From Manis javanica (taxonomy: Eukaryota; Chordata; Mammalia; Pholidota; Manidae): a stretch of DNA of 64,000 bases. Location: contig NC_133158.1 in NCBI RefSeq assembly GCF_040802235.1, positions 36,212,001-36,276,000 of the forward strand, given 5' to 3'. Under the pieces are notes generated by a model. The model saw nothing but the letters and a program-made list of their open reading frames with translations, was not told the DNA's origin and did no database searches. The first letter of the stretch is position 1, and the number at the start of each line of letters is the position of its first letter. Positions 36,500-47,400 of this stretch are shown piece after piece. Made by a program: the position numbers and the translations under genes.

Positions 36500-36745
36500 C
36501 TTGGGGTGCTAGAAAACTTATTTTGATCCAGGTGGTGGTGGCATGGGCAGATACTTATGTAAAATGTGTGCTATGAATTTACAACTTATGTACTCTAGGA
36601 ACTTCCTGTGGATGATGGAAATTTCGGGACGTGGTTACTCTATGAAGTGTACATCTAAATTATGCATTTTACTGTATGTAAAGTTTACGTAAAAATATTA
36701 GTATGTTTTATTTATATTATACCTCAACCAAAAAAATACAAAGCA
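36500..36745 (+). repeat. Old L1 3' end fragment, sense
   Basis: 'gatccaggtggtggtggcat' followed by 'cattttactgtatgtaaagt' and 'atattatacctcaacc', then an A-rich run, is the usual sense-strand layout of an ancient L1 3' UTR end. It lies within a RAB7A intron. Identity is by eye. Confidence 0.5.
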
Positions 36746-39700
36746 AACAAAACACCCTGAGAGAGAGAGGGAGAAAGAGAAGGACGCGAACACACTGTAG
36801 CAGAGTGCAGGTTAAGTCAGTCTTTAAGACACAGTCTACGTTCCCAAGAGAAGGTTAAGTCCGTTTTTAATCAAAAGCAGCCCAGGTACTAATGACCAGC
36901 TCAAAGGACATCATATGATTCACTGCCACACCAAGTTCAAGAGCAAGGACGGATTTCCACACTGCCCCAGGTCCCTAACTGGACCACCCTGGTTAGCCTG
37001 GAGAGATGACTGGTGTTGTGAGGAATGGTTCCAGGGACCCAGCAAGCCGCCTGGTTTAAGAGTGGGCTTGGGTTGAGGCTGCATGCACCCACTTCCAGCT
37101 GACATGGGCCTCCAACTGTCTGTTTGCAGAAAATCACCTGCTTTCAGAAGGTGAGAACCTGGACCATCCTCATAACCCAAATAAATTCCAACTTTATGTC
37201 CAAATCATCAGCCACTAAGTACCCCAAAGGCCCAGGATTTGGGCCACTATTATTCTTCCCAGAACCAGATTTTGCAGGACAGTCAAGCTCCCTAGGCCCT
37301 TCTCAGGCAGTCGGTCCTGAATCCCTGTGGTCAGAACATTGGAGGAACATGTCAACTGCACCTAGGCCAGACACACACTGAGCTCACACTTCAGGGGGCA
37401 AACCTCACCACACAGAACACGGTATGAGGCCTGGGGAAGTAGTAACCAGGCATGAGGGCAATGACGTGGGGTGGGGCAGCACACTAGGGAGTCACAGTTC
37501 TTTAGTACAAGGTAAACAAAGCTCCTGATGGTCTAAACCACACACTACCTCTCAAGATGCTCTCCAGAAGGAGAAAGTATGATCTCCAAATCCAGACAGT
37601 TGATCTGCTCTTGGGGACCAGCTCAAGTTGACACTGTGGCATGCATGAACAGAGCCAGAACTCAAACACTGGCTGGAAGACTGGGAATGGCAGCAATAGG
37701 GCCCCTTAAAGTTAAGTTCCAATAAAGCAGTACAATCACAGGCTAAAATCTGGCCCACAGATAGGTCAGGTACAGTCCAGGCCAACAGCACACTGGAAGA
37801 GGGCTAGTGTGGTCACCAATGTCAGTGCTGGGCAAAGGGTGCTCCCCTCAGTTGTCTGCTGACTGACAATCCCCCAGAGCCAAGGGTTACTCCTATGAGA
37901 AGGGCAGCTCTGAGAAGCCCACCTCAGCCTTTTCCTCTGATGTACACGGCCCTCCACAATCATTACATGACGACATGTGACCGGACTCCCAGCCACACCT
38001 CTGGGAGCAAGGAGCCCCACTTAGGCAGCCTGCTCCGCTCACAGCAGGCCTGGGAAGACCCTTTCTGAAACAGGGCACGCCCTAGCGGCCATGGGCAGTC
38101 GCCTGATGGGGGAGCGGAACTGGGACGCTGTCGTGAGTGTGTGTGGCACAGAAGTGTGCAGACCACTGGGACCCAGAAGGAAGCAATGATGGCTTAGAAG
38201 AGTGAAGGGCAATAAAAACCACCTTGGAGCCAATTTTTCTACCTGCGCCTCATGGTGGGGGCTGAAGGCAGCTCTGCCCCGACGACCACAGGGAGACCGC
38301 GCAGGACCTCTACTGACAGGGGAAACCCAGAGGGGTCAACCGCTAGTGGCGTCGCCTCTGTGCTTTCCCAACTCCCCGCACTCCACACATACCTGAGTGG
38401 AAAAATGAGCCTTTTCTTATAAGAAAAGGTCACCGTGGAGGGGAAATTGAGAACACAGTTATGTAATTAGGGAAGGCAGAAATGGGTAACTACTCCTATA
38501 AAGAGTAACTGGGAAAGAAAAATTTTAAACCAGAACTTAAACCTAGGCTTGGATAAATTAAAAACATTTTCCAATTAGAGAAGTAACATTGTTATTATTA
38601 TGCAAACATTTGGATAAGTAAAGCAAAAGCCAAAAACAAAAAAACACCTGGCACCCTCCCACAGAGACCTTCATCAGCTGTCTTATTCTGGCTCTGCCTT
38701 GTAGGGGTTTGACGTAGCTGAAACCTTACACCACATGCACCTCGCACGCTCTCCCGGGTCACTCCTCAGCCCCCTAGAACGCCATGGCACTCCATCGGGC
38801 GCCAGCTCCCATCTTTACTGCTGCCCGAAAAGCTCTCACTTCATTCCTGTTTTTTAAGAAAACACTGCTGCTGATTTCCCGTGATCCTAAGTAACTCAGT
38901 AATGAACATTAACATAGAGAGCCCTTCTGTGTTTCAGATGCTTCTTTAGGACTGAATTGCAGGCGGAGGATTATGTTAAGAGCCTGTTACTTCTTGGTGG
39001 AACCAAATGGGTGTTTGGAACTCAGACACACAGACAGGGCAAAGTAAGGGAATTAAAAAGAAAAGTTGAAAAACTGGGGGTTCCTCTTATCAAGTTTCCA
39101 AAATTAATTTACCTTCAAACTTAGAAAAGCACAGTCTCTAAGCCAACTGTGGTCTTTTACACTTTGTATATTTTAATTGAAACATTTTCTACATCCAACA
39201 TACACTCATATTATCTTCCCAGTACTCTAATGTGACATACATTAATACTTTCAGCTTTTTTTTTTTTAAAGAAAGAGTTAAGCCTCCCTCACAGCATTCA
39301 TTGTCCTTCCTGCCCAGAAGTGAGGGGCTCCTGGGCATCTGTCTTCCATCAGCAGTAAGAGCCTGTACATTTCTCTGCGACTTGCTTTTTGCCTTCTCCC
39401 AAAGCTAAGGGCCAGAGAGCACCCCGCTGCTTTAACGTACCACCCCTCCTGTGCGGCCGTCCTTGCTGCACCTCTGCACGTGCCCAGGAGCAGCTCCCCT
39501 TGGCTGCATGCCGGGACAGACTGCTGGGCCGCTGGTCTGCACATGTCCAACAGGACAGCAAGATGCTTAGCCTCCACTGTAAAGGAGACATGGGTATATT
39601 CCCACCATCAGCTTGAGCGTATTTTCTGGCCCAAACTCAATTCTGTCAGGTTTTCCCCCCTCACAATTGTACATTTACTGTAAAAATACAATAAGGAGTA

Positions 39701-40900
39701 TCTGTATGGTACATTTAAGCCACTTCCAAGAACTACAAGTTAGTATCTGCATCAAGAGATAGCTAAATAAAATGAGGAATATATGAGAATTAAAATGCTA
39801 TCTGGCGTTCATTTTTTTAAATGATTTAATGTACATAAATTCTCACTTGTAACTTAGTTAGCTTTCTTAATCACGGCTGAGTATTTTCAACATAATGGAC
39901 TCTGCTTCTAAAATGTCATGAGAGGACATCCTTTTTGTTTGATTGACGATTATGCATTTGTTGCCGTTTAGGATCGACGATTTCAAATGGTACTTTATAC
40001 TGAAATAAGACACTTACCCAACACTCATGAGACAAGAGCTGGTGGCACGAGCATCCACCACGTCTACAGCTGTGGCAGCCGGCCCATTAGCCTTTTAAAT
40101 TTTGTGACTCCCTGAAGTCTGCCAAGGGACGTTACGGTTTCCTCTGCAGGCTGGCTGCTGAAGTCCCATGCCCAGCTATCCACTAGGTTGCCTCTTGACT
40201 GAATACAATTATGTGTTATCAACATTGTCCCCTGCCCTTTGTTTTTTGTTACCTGGAAACCATGTCATTCAGACATTGAAGTTAACATGGTCTATCATCT
40301 TTCCTCTTTTCTGATTTGTCCTTTCTCCATTTTAAATGCCTAAAGGTAAAAAGACTGTATTTTTCATTTTTATAGTTTTCATTTTGTGTTTTTTTCCATT
40401 CAGGTCTTGAACCTTTTGGCTACTCCCCACCCAAATGGAGAGCCACAGGCTGGGCCCCACTTACTGTGTGACTCCTCTTTCCCCAGGCTCCTAGGAGTCA
40501 CCTCTCCATCCAGTGTCCAGCTAGATGTGCCCTGTTTCTGTGCCCTCTGATCCCTCCATCGGTGTATCCTTGTGATAGTATCACACTATTTAAACTTCTA
40601 GGGCTTCATAGTGTTATCTTTAAATTTTTCATGCATACTTGATTTCATCTATTATTTAATACTGCATACTTTCTAATTTCTTCCTGAACATTCAGGAACT
40701 CAGAAAAACCTAAAACAATCACTCATCTTTCCCTACATATTAAATTACATTGTTCCAATCCTGGTTTCCTTAATACTAGTTTGGAAGGTACATACTCTTA
40801 ATACTAGGATCATTCTAACAATAGATAAAAGCAAACAATTATTTTACCTCAGACCTTTCCAAATGAAGTCACTTTTCTTCTACCTGAAGTATATCCTTTG
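36746..40900. other. RAB7A intron interior, no gene recognised
   Basis: This part of the 7.4 kb intron (36302-43699) shows no exon-like sequence. Around 38560-38970 there are weak L1/L2-like words ('gaactgaattgcagg'-type and 'aatgaacatt' contexts) that suggest very old LINE remnants, too diverged for me to assign. Confidence 0.4.
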
Positions 40901-40919
40901 GGATTTTCATGAGAATTTA

Positions 40920-42440
40920 AAGGTGTACACTTCAGTTCTTGGAGGGTATTGTCAGTAGGGACAGAATACTATGCTGACAGCTCTTTCAGAGTGTATTCCA
41001 CTGCTTTCTGAGTTCCACTGTTACTGCTGAGAGTCAACTGTCAGCCTTGTTGCTGCTCTTTTCAAAGTCATCTTTTTCCTCTGGCTGCCTTGAAGTTCAT
41101 CTTATTTGTTGTCATTGCTATTTCATTTATGATTCACATGGATTTCTTTTTGATTTATCTTTCTTGGAATTTCGGCTTCCTAAAACTGTGGATTGGTGTC
41201 ACATCAGTCCTGGAAAATTCTCAACAAATATTACCTCTGATCTATTCTCTCTTTTATGAGATGACTAAAAGTAGGTGCAACCTACTGGGCTGAATCCTTT
41301 TTTACCTCTCTCTTATGTCCTACCATTCTTTCCTTCAGCCTTCGTCTGTGTATCCTCCCTGCTGCTAAAAACAGGCTTTTTATTTCCCAGTTTGGGTTAC
41401 TGTATTTCATTTTTAGAAGTTCTACTAACCTATGCCACCTGTTTTGTCTCTGCAGGTATGTAAGACTGCCTTATTTATTTAACTGCAGAGAACACTGAAT
41501 TTTCAGGGGTTTCTGCTGGTTCTTGCTTTGTTTTAGTTGAGCTATCTTTTACTGAAAGCTGCTAAAAGCTCTTGAAAAACGTGAGGATTCCTCAAGATCT
41601 AGGATGATGACAGTTTTAGTTTACTTCTAGTTTTAAACTGGCTTCAAAAGCATGAGGGTCAGACTTTTGTTTCAACCTCTCAGGAACACTTTCTCTTTCC
41701 CACTCTGCCCAGACCCACCTCAGTGACCTCAGTGCTCAGATGGGGTTTACTCTAGGAGTGCAGCACCCCCAAGGGCCCACCTTAGCAGTGTGTGTGGGCT
41801 TTACTATGATAGCCCCTAACCCAGGAGGGGCTGGTCGCTGACTTCTCAATCAGCGCACACGGCTCTCAAAACCACAGCTTCTTGTACAGTTGTTTTTCCT
41901 GGTACCGAACGCAGCTTTCAGTCTGGCTGGCACACGCTTGAAACTGTCAGGAGGTATTTCACTCACAGCATCCTGAAGGAATTCCACCACCTTCTGCTTT
42001 CTGTTACTGCTGAGAAGTCATCTGTCTGTTGTTACTTCATAAGTAATCTCTTTTTTCTCTAGTTGCTCTTCTGACTTTCTTTTTTGGTGTTCTGTAGTTT
42101 TGAGTATCCTAGGTGATCTGCTCTGCTCTTGCAGTTTATTTACTGTTTTCTTCAGTTGTGTTTAATCTGCAATTTACCCATTCAGTTCATTTTTCAATGA
42201 CTATCTTTTCACTTCCTGAAGTTCTAAGTTTTCCATATCCTCATTTTTTATAGTGTCCCTTTTCATCATGGTTTCTATTCCCTTTAAAAAATTTCTAGTC
42301 ATTGTGATCATTTTTTGTGGTACATTATTTCCTCATGTGGCTATGAACTCATCTTCTGTCCTGAGGTTTTAAGTGTCCCTACAGATCGGCCTTATCTTTG
42401 TTTCTGCCAGGTGACAGGGTTTATGTCAAATTCTCCCAGA
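40920..42440 (-). repeat. Ancient HAL1/L1 ORF1-like LINE remnant, antisense
   Basis: Two similar blocks occur, 'gttactgctgagagtcaact' near 41022 and 'gttactgctgagaagtcatc' near 42004. Each is followed by 'cttttttctctagttgctct'-like text resembling the reverse complement of ancient L1 ORF1/HAL1. The two blocks suggest two fragments or an internal duplication. No intact frame remains. Confidence 0.4.
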
Positions 42441-43169
42441 CCAAGACTTCTGTATCATGCAGAATATAAACACAGAATCCACACATGAGCATAGCAGGAC
42501 TGAGCTTCTCTAATGAGGCAGCAAAGAGGCAAAGCCCCAAGCCTCTGTTTCACACGTGACATCTGCCACTTACTTGGGTTGAAGCATTTGGTTCAGTTTT
42601 CACATCTTTCTAAAGCCCTAAACGAGTGTGTGCTACGTCCAAAGGGATTCTCAGTTCTAACTCCCCTGCCTTGTGTAGTCATATCTCCTGCCCCTGATGA
42701 TCAGTAAAGAGTCCCTATTATAAATTCACAAATCACCATGGCAGGAGCCCCTGAGCTTATCATCAGCTTTCAGTTCCTTCTCTTTTCTTGTGATCTGGAC
42801 ATTTCCTTATCTCTCAAGCTTAGCTTATTTAAACTTTAGTTATATTTTGAACATCTCTGTGTATGTCAGGGTGGGGAGAGATGGGGAGGGGTTAACATTA
42901 TTAGCTCTGTCCTGGATGTGTGAGCAGGAAGTGTGGAGAGTCCTTATCTCCTGGGAGTCGATCACAGCTCGAGGTCGACAACAAGATACCATTTAGTACA
43001 GGAAGGAGCAACTGCTGTGGAGGTAGGAATTTCAAAAGACAACACCTGGCTAAAAATTGGAGCCTTTGGATGGGTGCAGATGTGACAAAGGGGCCTTGCT
43101 GGAGGTAGAGACCTGTGCAAGGACAGGTCTGTCAGAGCAGTACATGATTTGGAAGGACGGACAGGAGAC

Positions 43170-43310
43170 AAAAAAGTGAATGGTTTGGGGCCAGAATGTG
43201 AGGGCTTTCAAAAATTGGTATGAAGGGATCTACATTCTATCCCAACTGTTGGAAGGGAAGCCTTTAGAAGATTAAGCTAATAAAGAAAAAAACCAGATTG
43301 GCTTAACAGA
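43170..43310 (+). repeat. Possible L2 3' end fragment
   Basis: 'gagggctttcaaaaattggt' then 'gatctacattctatcccaac' and 'gaagcctttagaagatt' follows the L2 3' end pattern (family words: pulling 'aaggagtttggattttat' and 'gaagccattggaggattt'). Weak, by-eye match. Confidence 0.3.
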
Positions 43311-43603
43311 GACACAACTTTGGTGGCTATAGACAGGACACATTAAAAGAAGCCAGGAAAATTGGGAAACTACTTCAAAGGCTGCTTTAAGAACATAGGA
43401 GACACACAAAGAATTCTGGCCTAGAATACTAGGCAACAATATTAAAAATGGAACACATAGACTTTTGGAAACACAGGACAAATCTGTTCATTGTCAAATT
43501 TAGTAAAAGACAACCAAACCAAATAAAAAACAGGAAGTCCAGTTAAATCAGAACTTTGGAAAAACAATGAAAACATTTTAACAGGCAATCCTACCTGTAG
43601 CTA

Positions 43604-43885
<282 letters not shown>

Positions 43886-44479
43886 CTAGCAGAGTGCTCT
43901 GAAGGAACCTGCCGTCTTGAAGGAGAAGGAACAGCTCTCACAACACAGGGCAGTGCCTGCAAACTCCCCAGCATTACTCATTTGAGGTTGTGCTTTCTTC
44001 AGGGATAAAAATACAGGCTGTAGATGTGGGCCAGATGTTGCAAGGCTGCCTCCAAGTTTTGGTACAGGCAACTCAGTTTCTACTGCATCTAGCATTATTT
44101 TTTTCCTTCCACAAGGAGGCCACCACTCTCCTTCTAAAACAAACTTCAGCACTGAGATTGCTCCACTATTCCAAAAATATCTCTGGTGTCTTGGGTGCCT
44201 CTCCACTTAGTGGTTGCTATCCAGCCTGAAAAAGTAATAGCAGGAGGAAGCCACTGGCTTTGAGCAGACTTACATACCAGTTAGCCAACCTGCTGCTTCA
44301 AAGTTTGAAACCTGAAGCAGAGAAAGCACCAACACTCCACCAAAACAGAATCAACCTCACAATACCACCTCCAGAGATGGTCTTCAGTAAGAAAACTCAG
44401 CAAGAGGCAATGTGTGACTTCGTGGTGAAGAGGTCAATTGGGACAGGCTGAAGATAATGTGAAAAAGCCTTCCTCAAAT

Positions 44480-44650
44480 CAGTAATATCACCTTCCCTTC
44501 CCAGAGGAATACACTGGTTTTCACATGCAGAGGCTATGAGGTACAGACATAGCCTAAAGGCAGTGTTCTCCAGCCCTAGTCTCGTGAATCAGAACTTCCA
44601 GGAGAGAGGTTGGGAAATCTGTGATCTGACAAGGGCCTGGTGATTCTTTG
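44480..44650. repeat. Possible MER5-like fossil
   Basis: 'gttctccagccctagtctcg', 'gaatcagaacttcc' and 'gggcctggtgattct' recall the MER5A layout, but the copy is strongly diverged. Confidence 0.35.
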
Positions 44651-44689
44651 CAGGTAAGTTTGGGTAACAAAGGCCTAAAAGGAGTGTCC

Positions 44690-45170
44690 TTCAATCCTGA
44701 CAGCACAACAGAATCCTAGGGAAAGTGGACATGAAGGAGGGGGGAGGGAGAGGGGATTTAAGTGCAACTGACCCTTAAACAACGTGGGGGCTGAGGCGGC
44801 CACCCAGTGTAGTTGAAAATGTGTGTGTACCTTGTGAATCCCTGAAAACTTAACTACTAATGGCTTGCTGATGACCAGAAAGTATACCGATAAACAGCTA
44901 ATTATCACACTATTTTATATGTTACAGGTTTTACATATATACTGTATTGTTACAGTAAAGCAACCTAGAGAAACAGTTTTTCAAATTGTTGAAAATCTCC
45001 AAAAAAATTTTTCCAACGTGTTTATTGAAAAAAAAAAAAACATGTTAAGTGGACCTGCACAGTTCAAACCCGTGTTGCTCAAGGGCCAACTGTATTGCCA
45101 ACGAGACTCTAACCCACTGGTCTGGGCAAATGCTACTTTAAAAGGCTCCTCAGGTGATTAAAAAAGCCAG
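44690..45170. repeat. MER5A-like fossil split by a MER2 element
   Basis: The left part (44690-44760) has 'cttcaatcctgacagcacaa' and 'cagaatccta'. The right part (45100-45170) has 'ctaacccactggtctggg' and 'ggctcctcaggtgatt'. Together they fit a hAT-type MER5A with the MER2-like block between them. Confidence 0.4.
44763..45092 (+). repeat. MER2-like Tigger-group DNA transposon
   Basis: The element has inverted ends: 'caactgacccttaaacaacg' on the left and 'gttgctcaagggccaactg' on the right, with TA next to the right end, as for the TA-targeting Tigger group. The interior ('ttatatgttacaggttttac', 'taaagcaacctagag') fits MER2. At about 330 bp it is near the usual length and non-autonomous. It lies in the RAB7A intron between the first two coding exons. 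Confidence 0.65.
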
Positions 45171-45239
45171 CCAGGGTAGAAAAATCCCTGCTTTTTTAAA
45201 GGAAGGGCAGGGGCTTTTGGAATAAGGAGGCACACCTGC

Positions 45240-45240
<1 letters not shown>

Positions 45241-45279
<39 letters not shown>

Positions 45280-45280
45280 T
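45241..45280. repeat. (TTA)n microsatellite
   Basis: About 13 uninterrupted TTA units, intronic in RAB7A. Confidence 0.95.
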
Positions 45281-45397
45281 TTCAGTGTAACTTCTAGCTG
45301 GTCTAAGCTCTCCCAGGTCACTTCGGATGCCAACTCTGAAAGGCCTCCCACAGAATCTTAACAGCTACTAGAGAGCTAGTTACTTGGTCAGTGGCAG

Positions 45398-45475
45398 ACC
45401 TTGGACCAGAGCCCAACTCCCCAGGCCAGGCTCTCTGGAATATGGGCCTGAGTCGACCCAGCAGTGGGAGGGCAG
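45398..45475 (+). repeat. Local duplicated block, copy 1
   Basis: A ~78-bp block that recurs at 47011-47088. The core at 45417-45447 is identical to 47030-47060 over 31 bp; the flanks differ at scattered positions. The two copies lie on either side of RAB7A exon 2. Confidence 0.85.
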
Positions 45476-45835
45476 CACCCAACACACCTCAAACCACAGC
45501 TGGCAGGCCTGGTGCCAATGGCAACAGTGCTACAGAAACAGGCCTCCCTTGTCTGGCCAGCTTGGAACCAACAGATTCTATGAACTACCTAGTATTAATT
45601 GAGTTCAAACAGCTTTCCCCAAATCATGCCAAAAATCAGGGAACCAAGGGTTATTCACGTAACAGGGATCATTAAAATTTCTGCTGTGCCCCGCAACAGC
45701 AGGGAGACCAAGGGCCCTAACGCCATCACCATTAGAGAAGAGGTGGCAGAGGTCCGCTTGGAGGGCACAGGCTCCAAGGTGGTGAAGTTTAAATCCAGCC
45801 CAATCTGTTAGCTCACATTTATGAGAAACACTTAC

Positions 45836-45888
45836 CCAGAATCTCCCAGGATGATAACCTTCAGCAACACTTTCTTCCTAGAGGTCAT
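45836..45888 (-). CDS. RAB7A: RAB7A first coding exon (residues 1-18); whole-gene annotation
   Basis: The start ATG (plus-strand CAT at 45886-45888) opens MTSRKKVLLKVIILGDSG; the donor is GG|GTAAGT. Across the four coding exons the joined frame is 624 bp, 207 residues plus stop, the normal Rab7a length. Rab7a is a small GTPase that directs early-to-late endosome maturation, late endosome-lysosome and autophagosome-lysosome fusion, and transport through effectors such as RILP. P-loop (G15-T22), switch I T40, DTAGQE (63-68), NKID (125-128), SAK (155-157) and C-terminal CSC are all present. Coding exons with normal splice sites and introns show this is the functional gene rather than a processed copy. 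The non-coding exon 1 and promoter lie beyond the window's right edge. Confidence 0.98.
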
Positions 45889-45896
45889 CCTTCAAA
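45889..45896 (-). other. RAB7A: RAB7A 5' UTR part of exon 2
   Basis: Eight bases (TTTGAAGG on the gene strand) lie between the TTTAG acceptor and the ATG. The rest of the 5' UTR must be in exon 1, off the window. Confidence 0.8.
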
Positions 45897-47010
45897 CTAA
45901 AGGGAGAAAGGAGAACACACCATGAGCATGAAGGATAAGGCGAGGTGAGCCGCTGCCCTAGGCACAGACTCCTAAGCAGCCCCAAGGGCACCGTGCCCTG
46001 AGCCTTCCTGCTGACCAGTTCTCTGCCACCCAGGCGCCCTGACAGGCAGTTCTCAGTCACCAGAGCTCTGGGCCCAGGAGTGAGGCAATACAGTGGGCAG
46101 GGATGTCTTGCCACTGGCAGTTGTTTGAAACAATGGATTCTACTGCTTGGATGTTGGATCGATTTGGATTATCACTCCAACTGAAGAGCTCAGTCCTGCT
46201 TCATTCAGGTCTCTGCTCAGAGAGGGGGTGGCTTTCTGTAAAGTAGCACACCCTCTATTTGCACTCTGTTCCTTTGCTCTGCCTTCTTTTTCTTCAGAGC
46301 CCTTGCCATGACCTGATATTTTATGTATCATATTTGTCTTCCTCGCTTTCTAATCATCTCCACGAGGACAGTTTTATTCCCCCTGCATCCCCACTGTAAA
46401 GTTGAGAATGATTATCCAACATTTGGTTAGTGTGTGAGTAATACTTGGCCTTGCAGCTCTTGGGCCCACCTTTTCCTAGGAAGGCTTCCAGACAGCCTTC
46501 TCTACCCTAACCAGACAATATGTAAGATGCCTAATTTTTGCTCAAATCTCGTCCAGACCTTGCCACATCACGGTCTCTTTACTTACCAAGCTAGGGCTCT
46601 GGTCTTAACCTGTGTACAGAACCTGACTCTGACTTTCAGAAAACGAGTAGCTCTCAGAAAAGTAGGTGACCCCAATGTTGGTGATTTATATAAGACTGCT
46701 GGAGGAACACCCCTCAGACAGCTAAACTCCCCAGTAGGAGGCCTGCATTCTCCTCTAGAACCAGGAATTGAAACGAGAATGGGAGCACCCTCAAAAGTGA
46801 CAAACTACCCCTGCTGAGAAGCCCTAGCTTTGGCCCATTATCCTCAGCAGACACGGAGTACCAGGGCAGGTGACTTCAGTAACAAAACAAGGGTCAACAC
46901 CCCCCTCGTGCTTTCAGTGGAGCAGGGGAAGATGGTGTTTATACATAAAGTAGGCAAGGAGGTGGGTTCAATAAAGCCTGCTGTCAGTCTTCTATAGATG
47001 GGACAGTAAG

Positions 47011-47088
47011 ACCTCGGGCCAGAGGCCAGCTCCCCAGGCCAGGCTCTCTGGAATATGGGCCCAAGTCCACCCAGCAGTGGGAGAGCTG
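47011..47088 (+). repeat. Local duplicated block, copy 2
   Basis: Partner of 45398-45475, offset about 1,613 bp, same orientation. Confidence 0.85.
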
Positions 47089-47199
47089 GTCTCAAAAAAG
47101 CTACTTTCTAGTTTCATCTTTCACCAACCTGGCTTTCTAAAGGCTGAGGCCGACAGTACTATCTACAGTGGGTGTGACTTTAGATGCAAATACCAATCC

Positions 47200-47400
47200 T
47201 AGACTACCTAGACTTCTATCCTGGCTCTGCCATGTATTAAGCTGTGTGAGCCCGGGCAAGTCATATAACCATTCTGTTCAAACAGAGATATAGGGATAAT
47301 ACTTATGTCCTGGGGATGCTGTGAGGCCTGAATGAGTAAAACGCTCAGGACAGTGACAAGAATACAGTAAGTGCTTAGTAAATGCTGGCTGCTAGCATTT
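47200..47400 (+). repeat. MIR SINE, long copy
   Basis: Near-complete MIR layout: 'cctggctctgccatgtatta', 'agctgtgtgagcccgggcaa', 'gtcatataac', 'gggataatacttatgtcc', 'gtgaggcctgaatgag', 'agtaagtgcttagtaaatgc'. Ancient and inactive. Confidence 0.9.

Noticed and set aside
45599-45811. A 70-codon plus-strand open frame with charged, protein-like composition just beside RAB7A exon 2
   Set aside because: It has no recognised domain, no splice signals and no promoter context. The composition alone does not support a gene, and it lies antisense in an intron.
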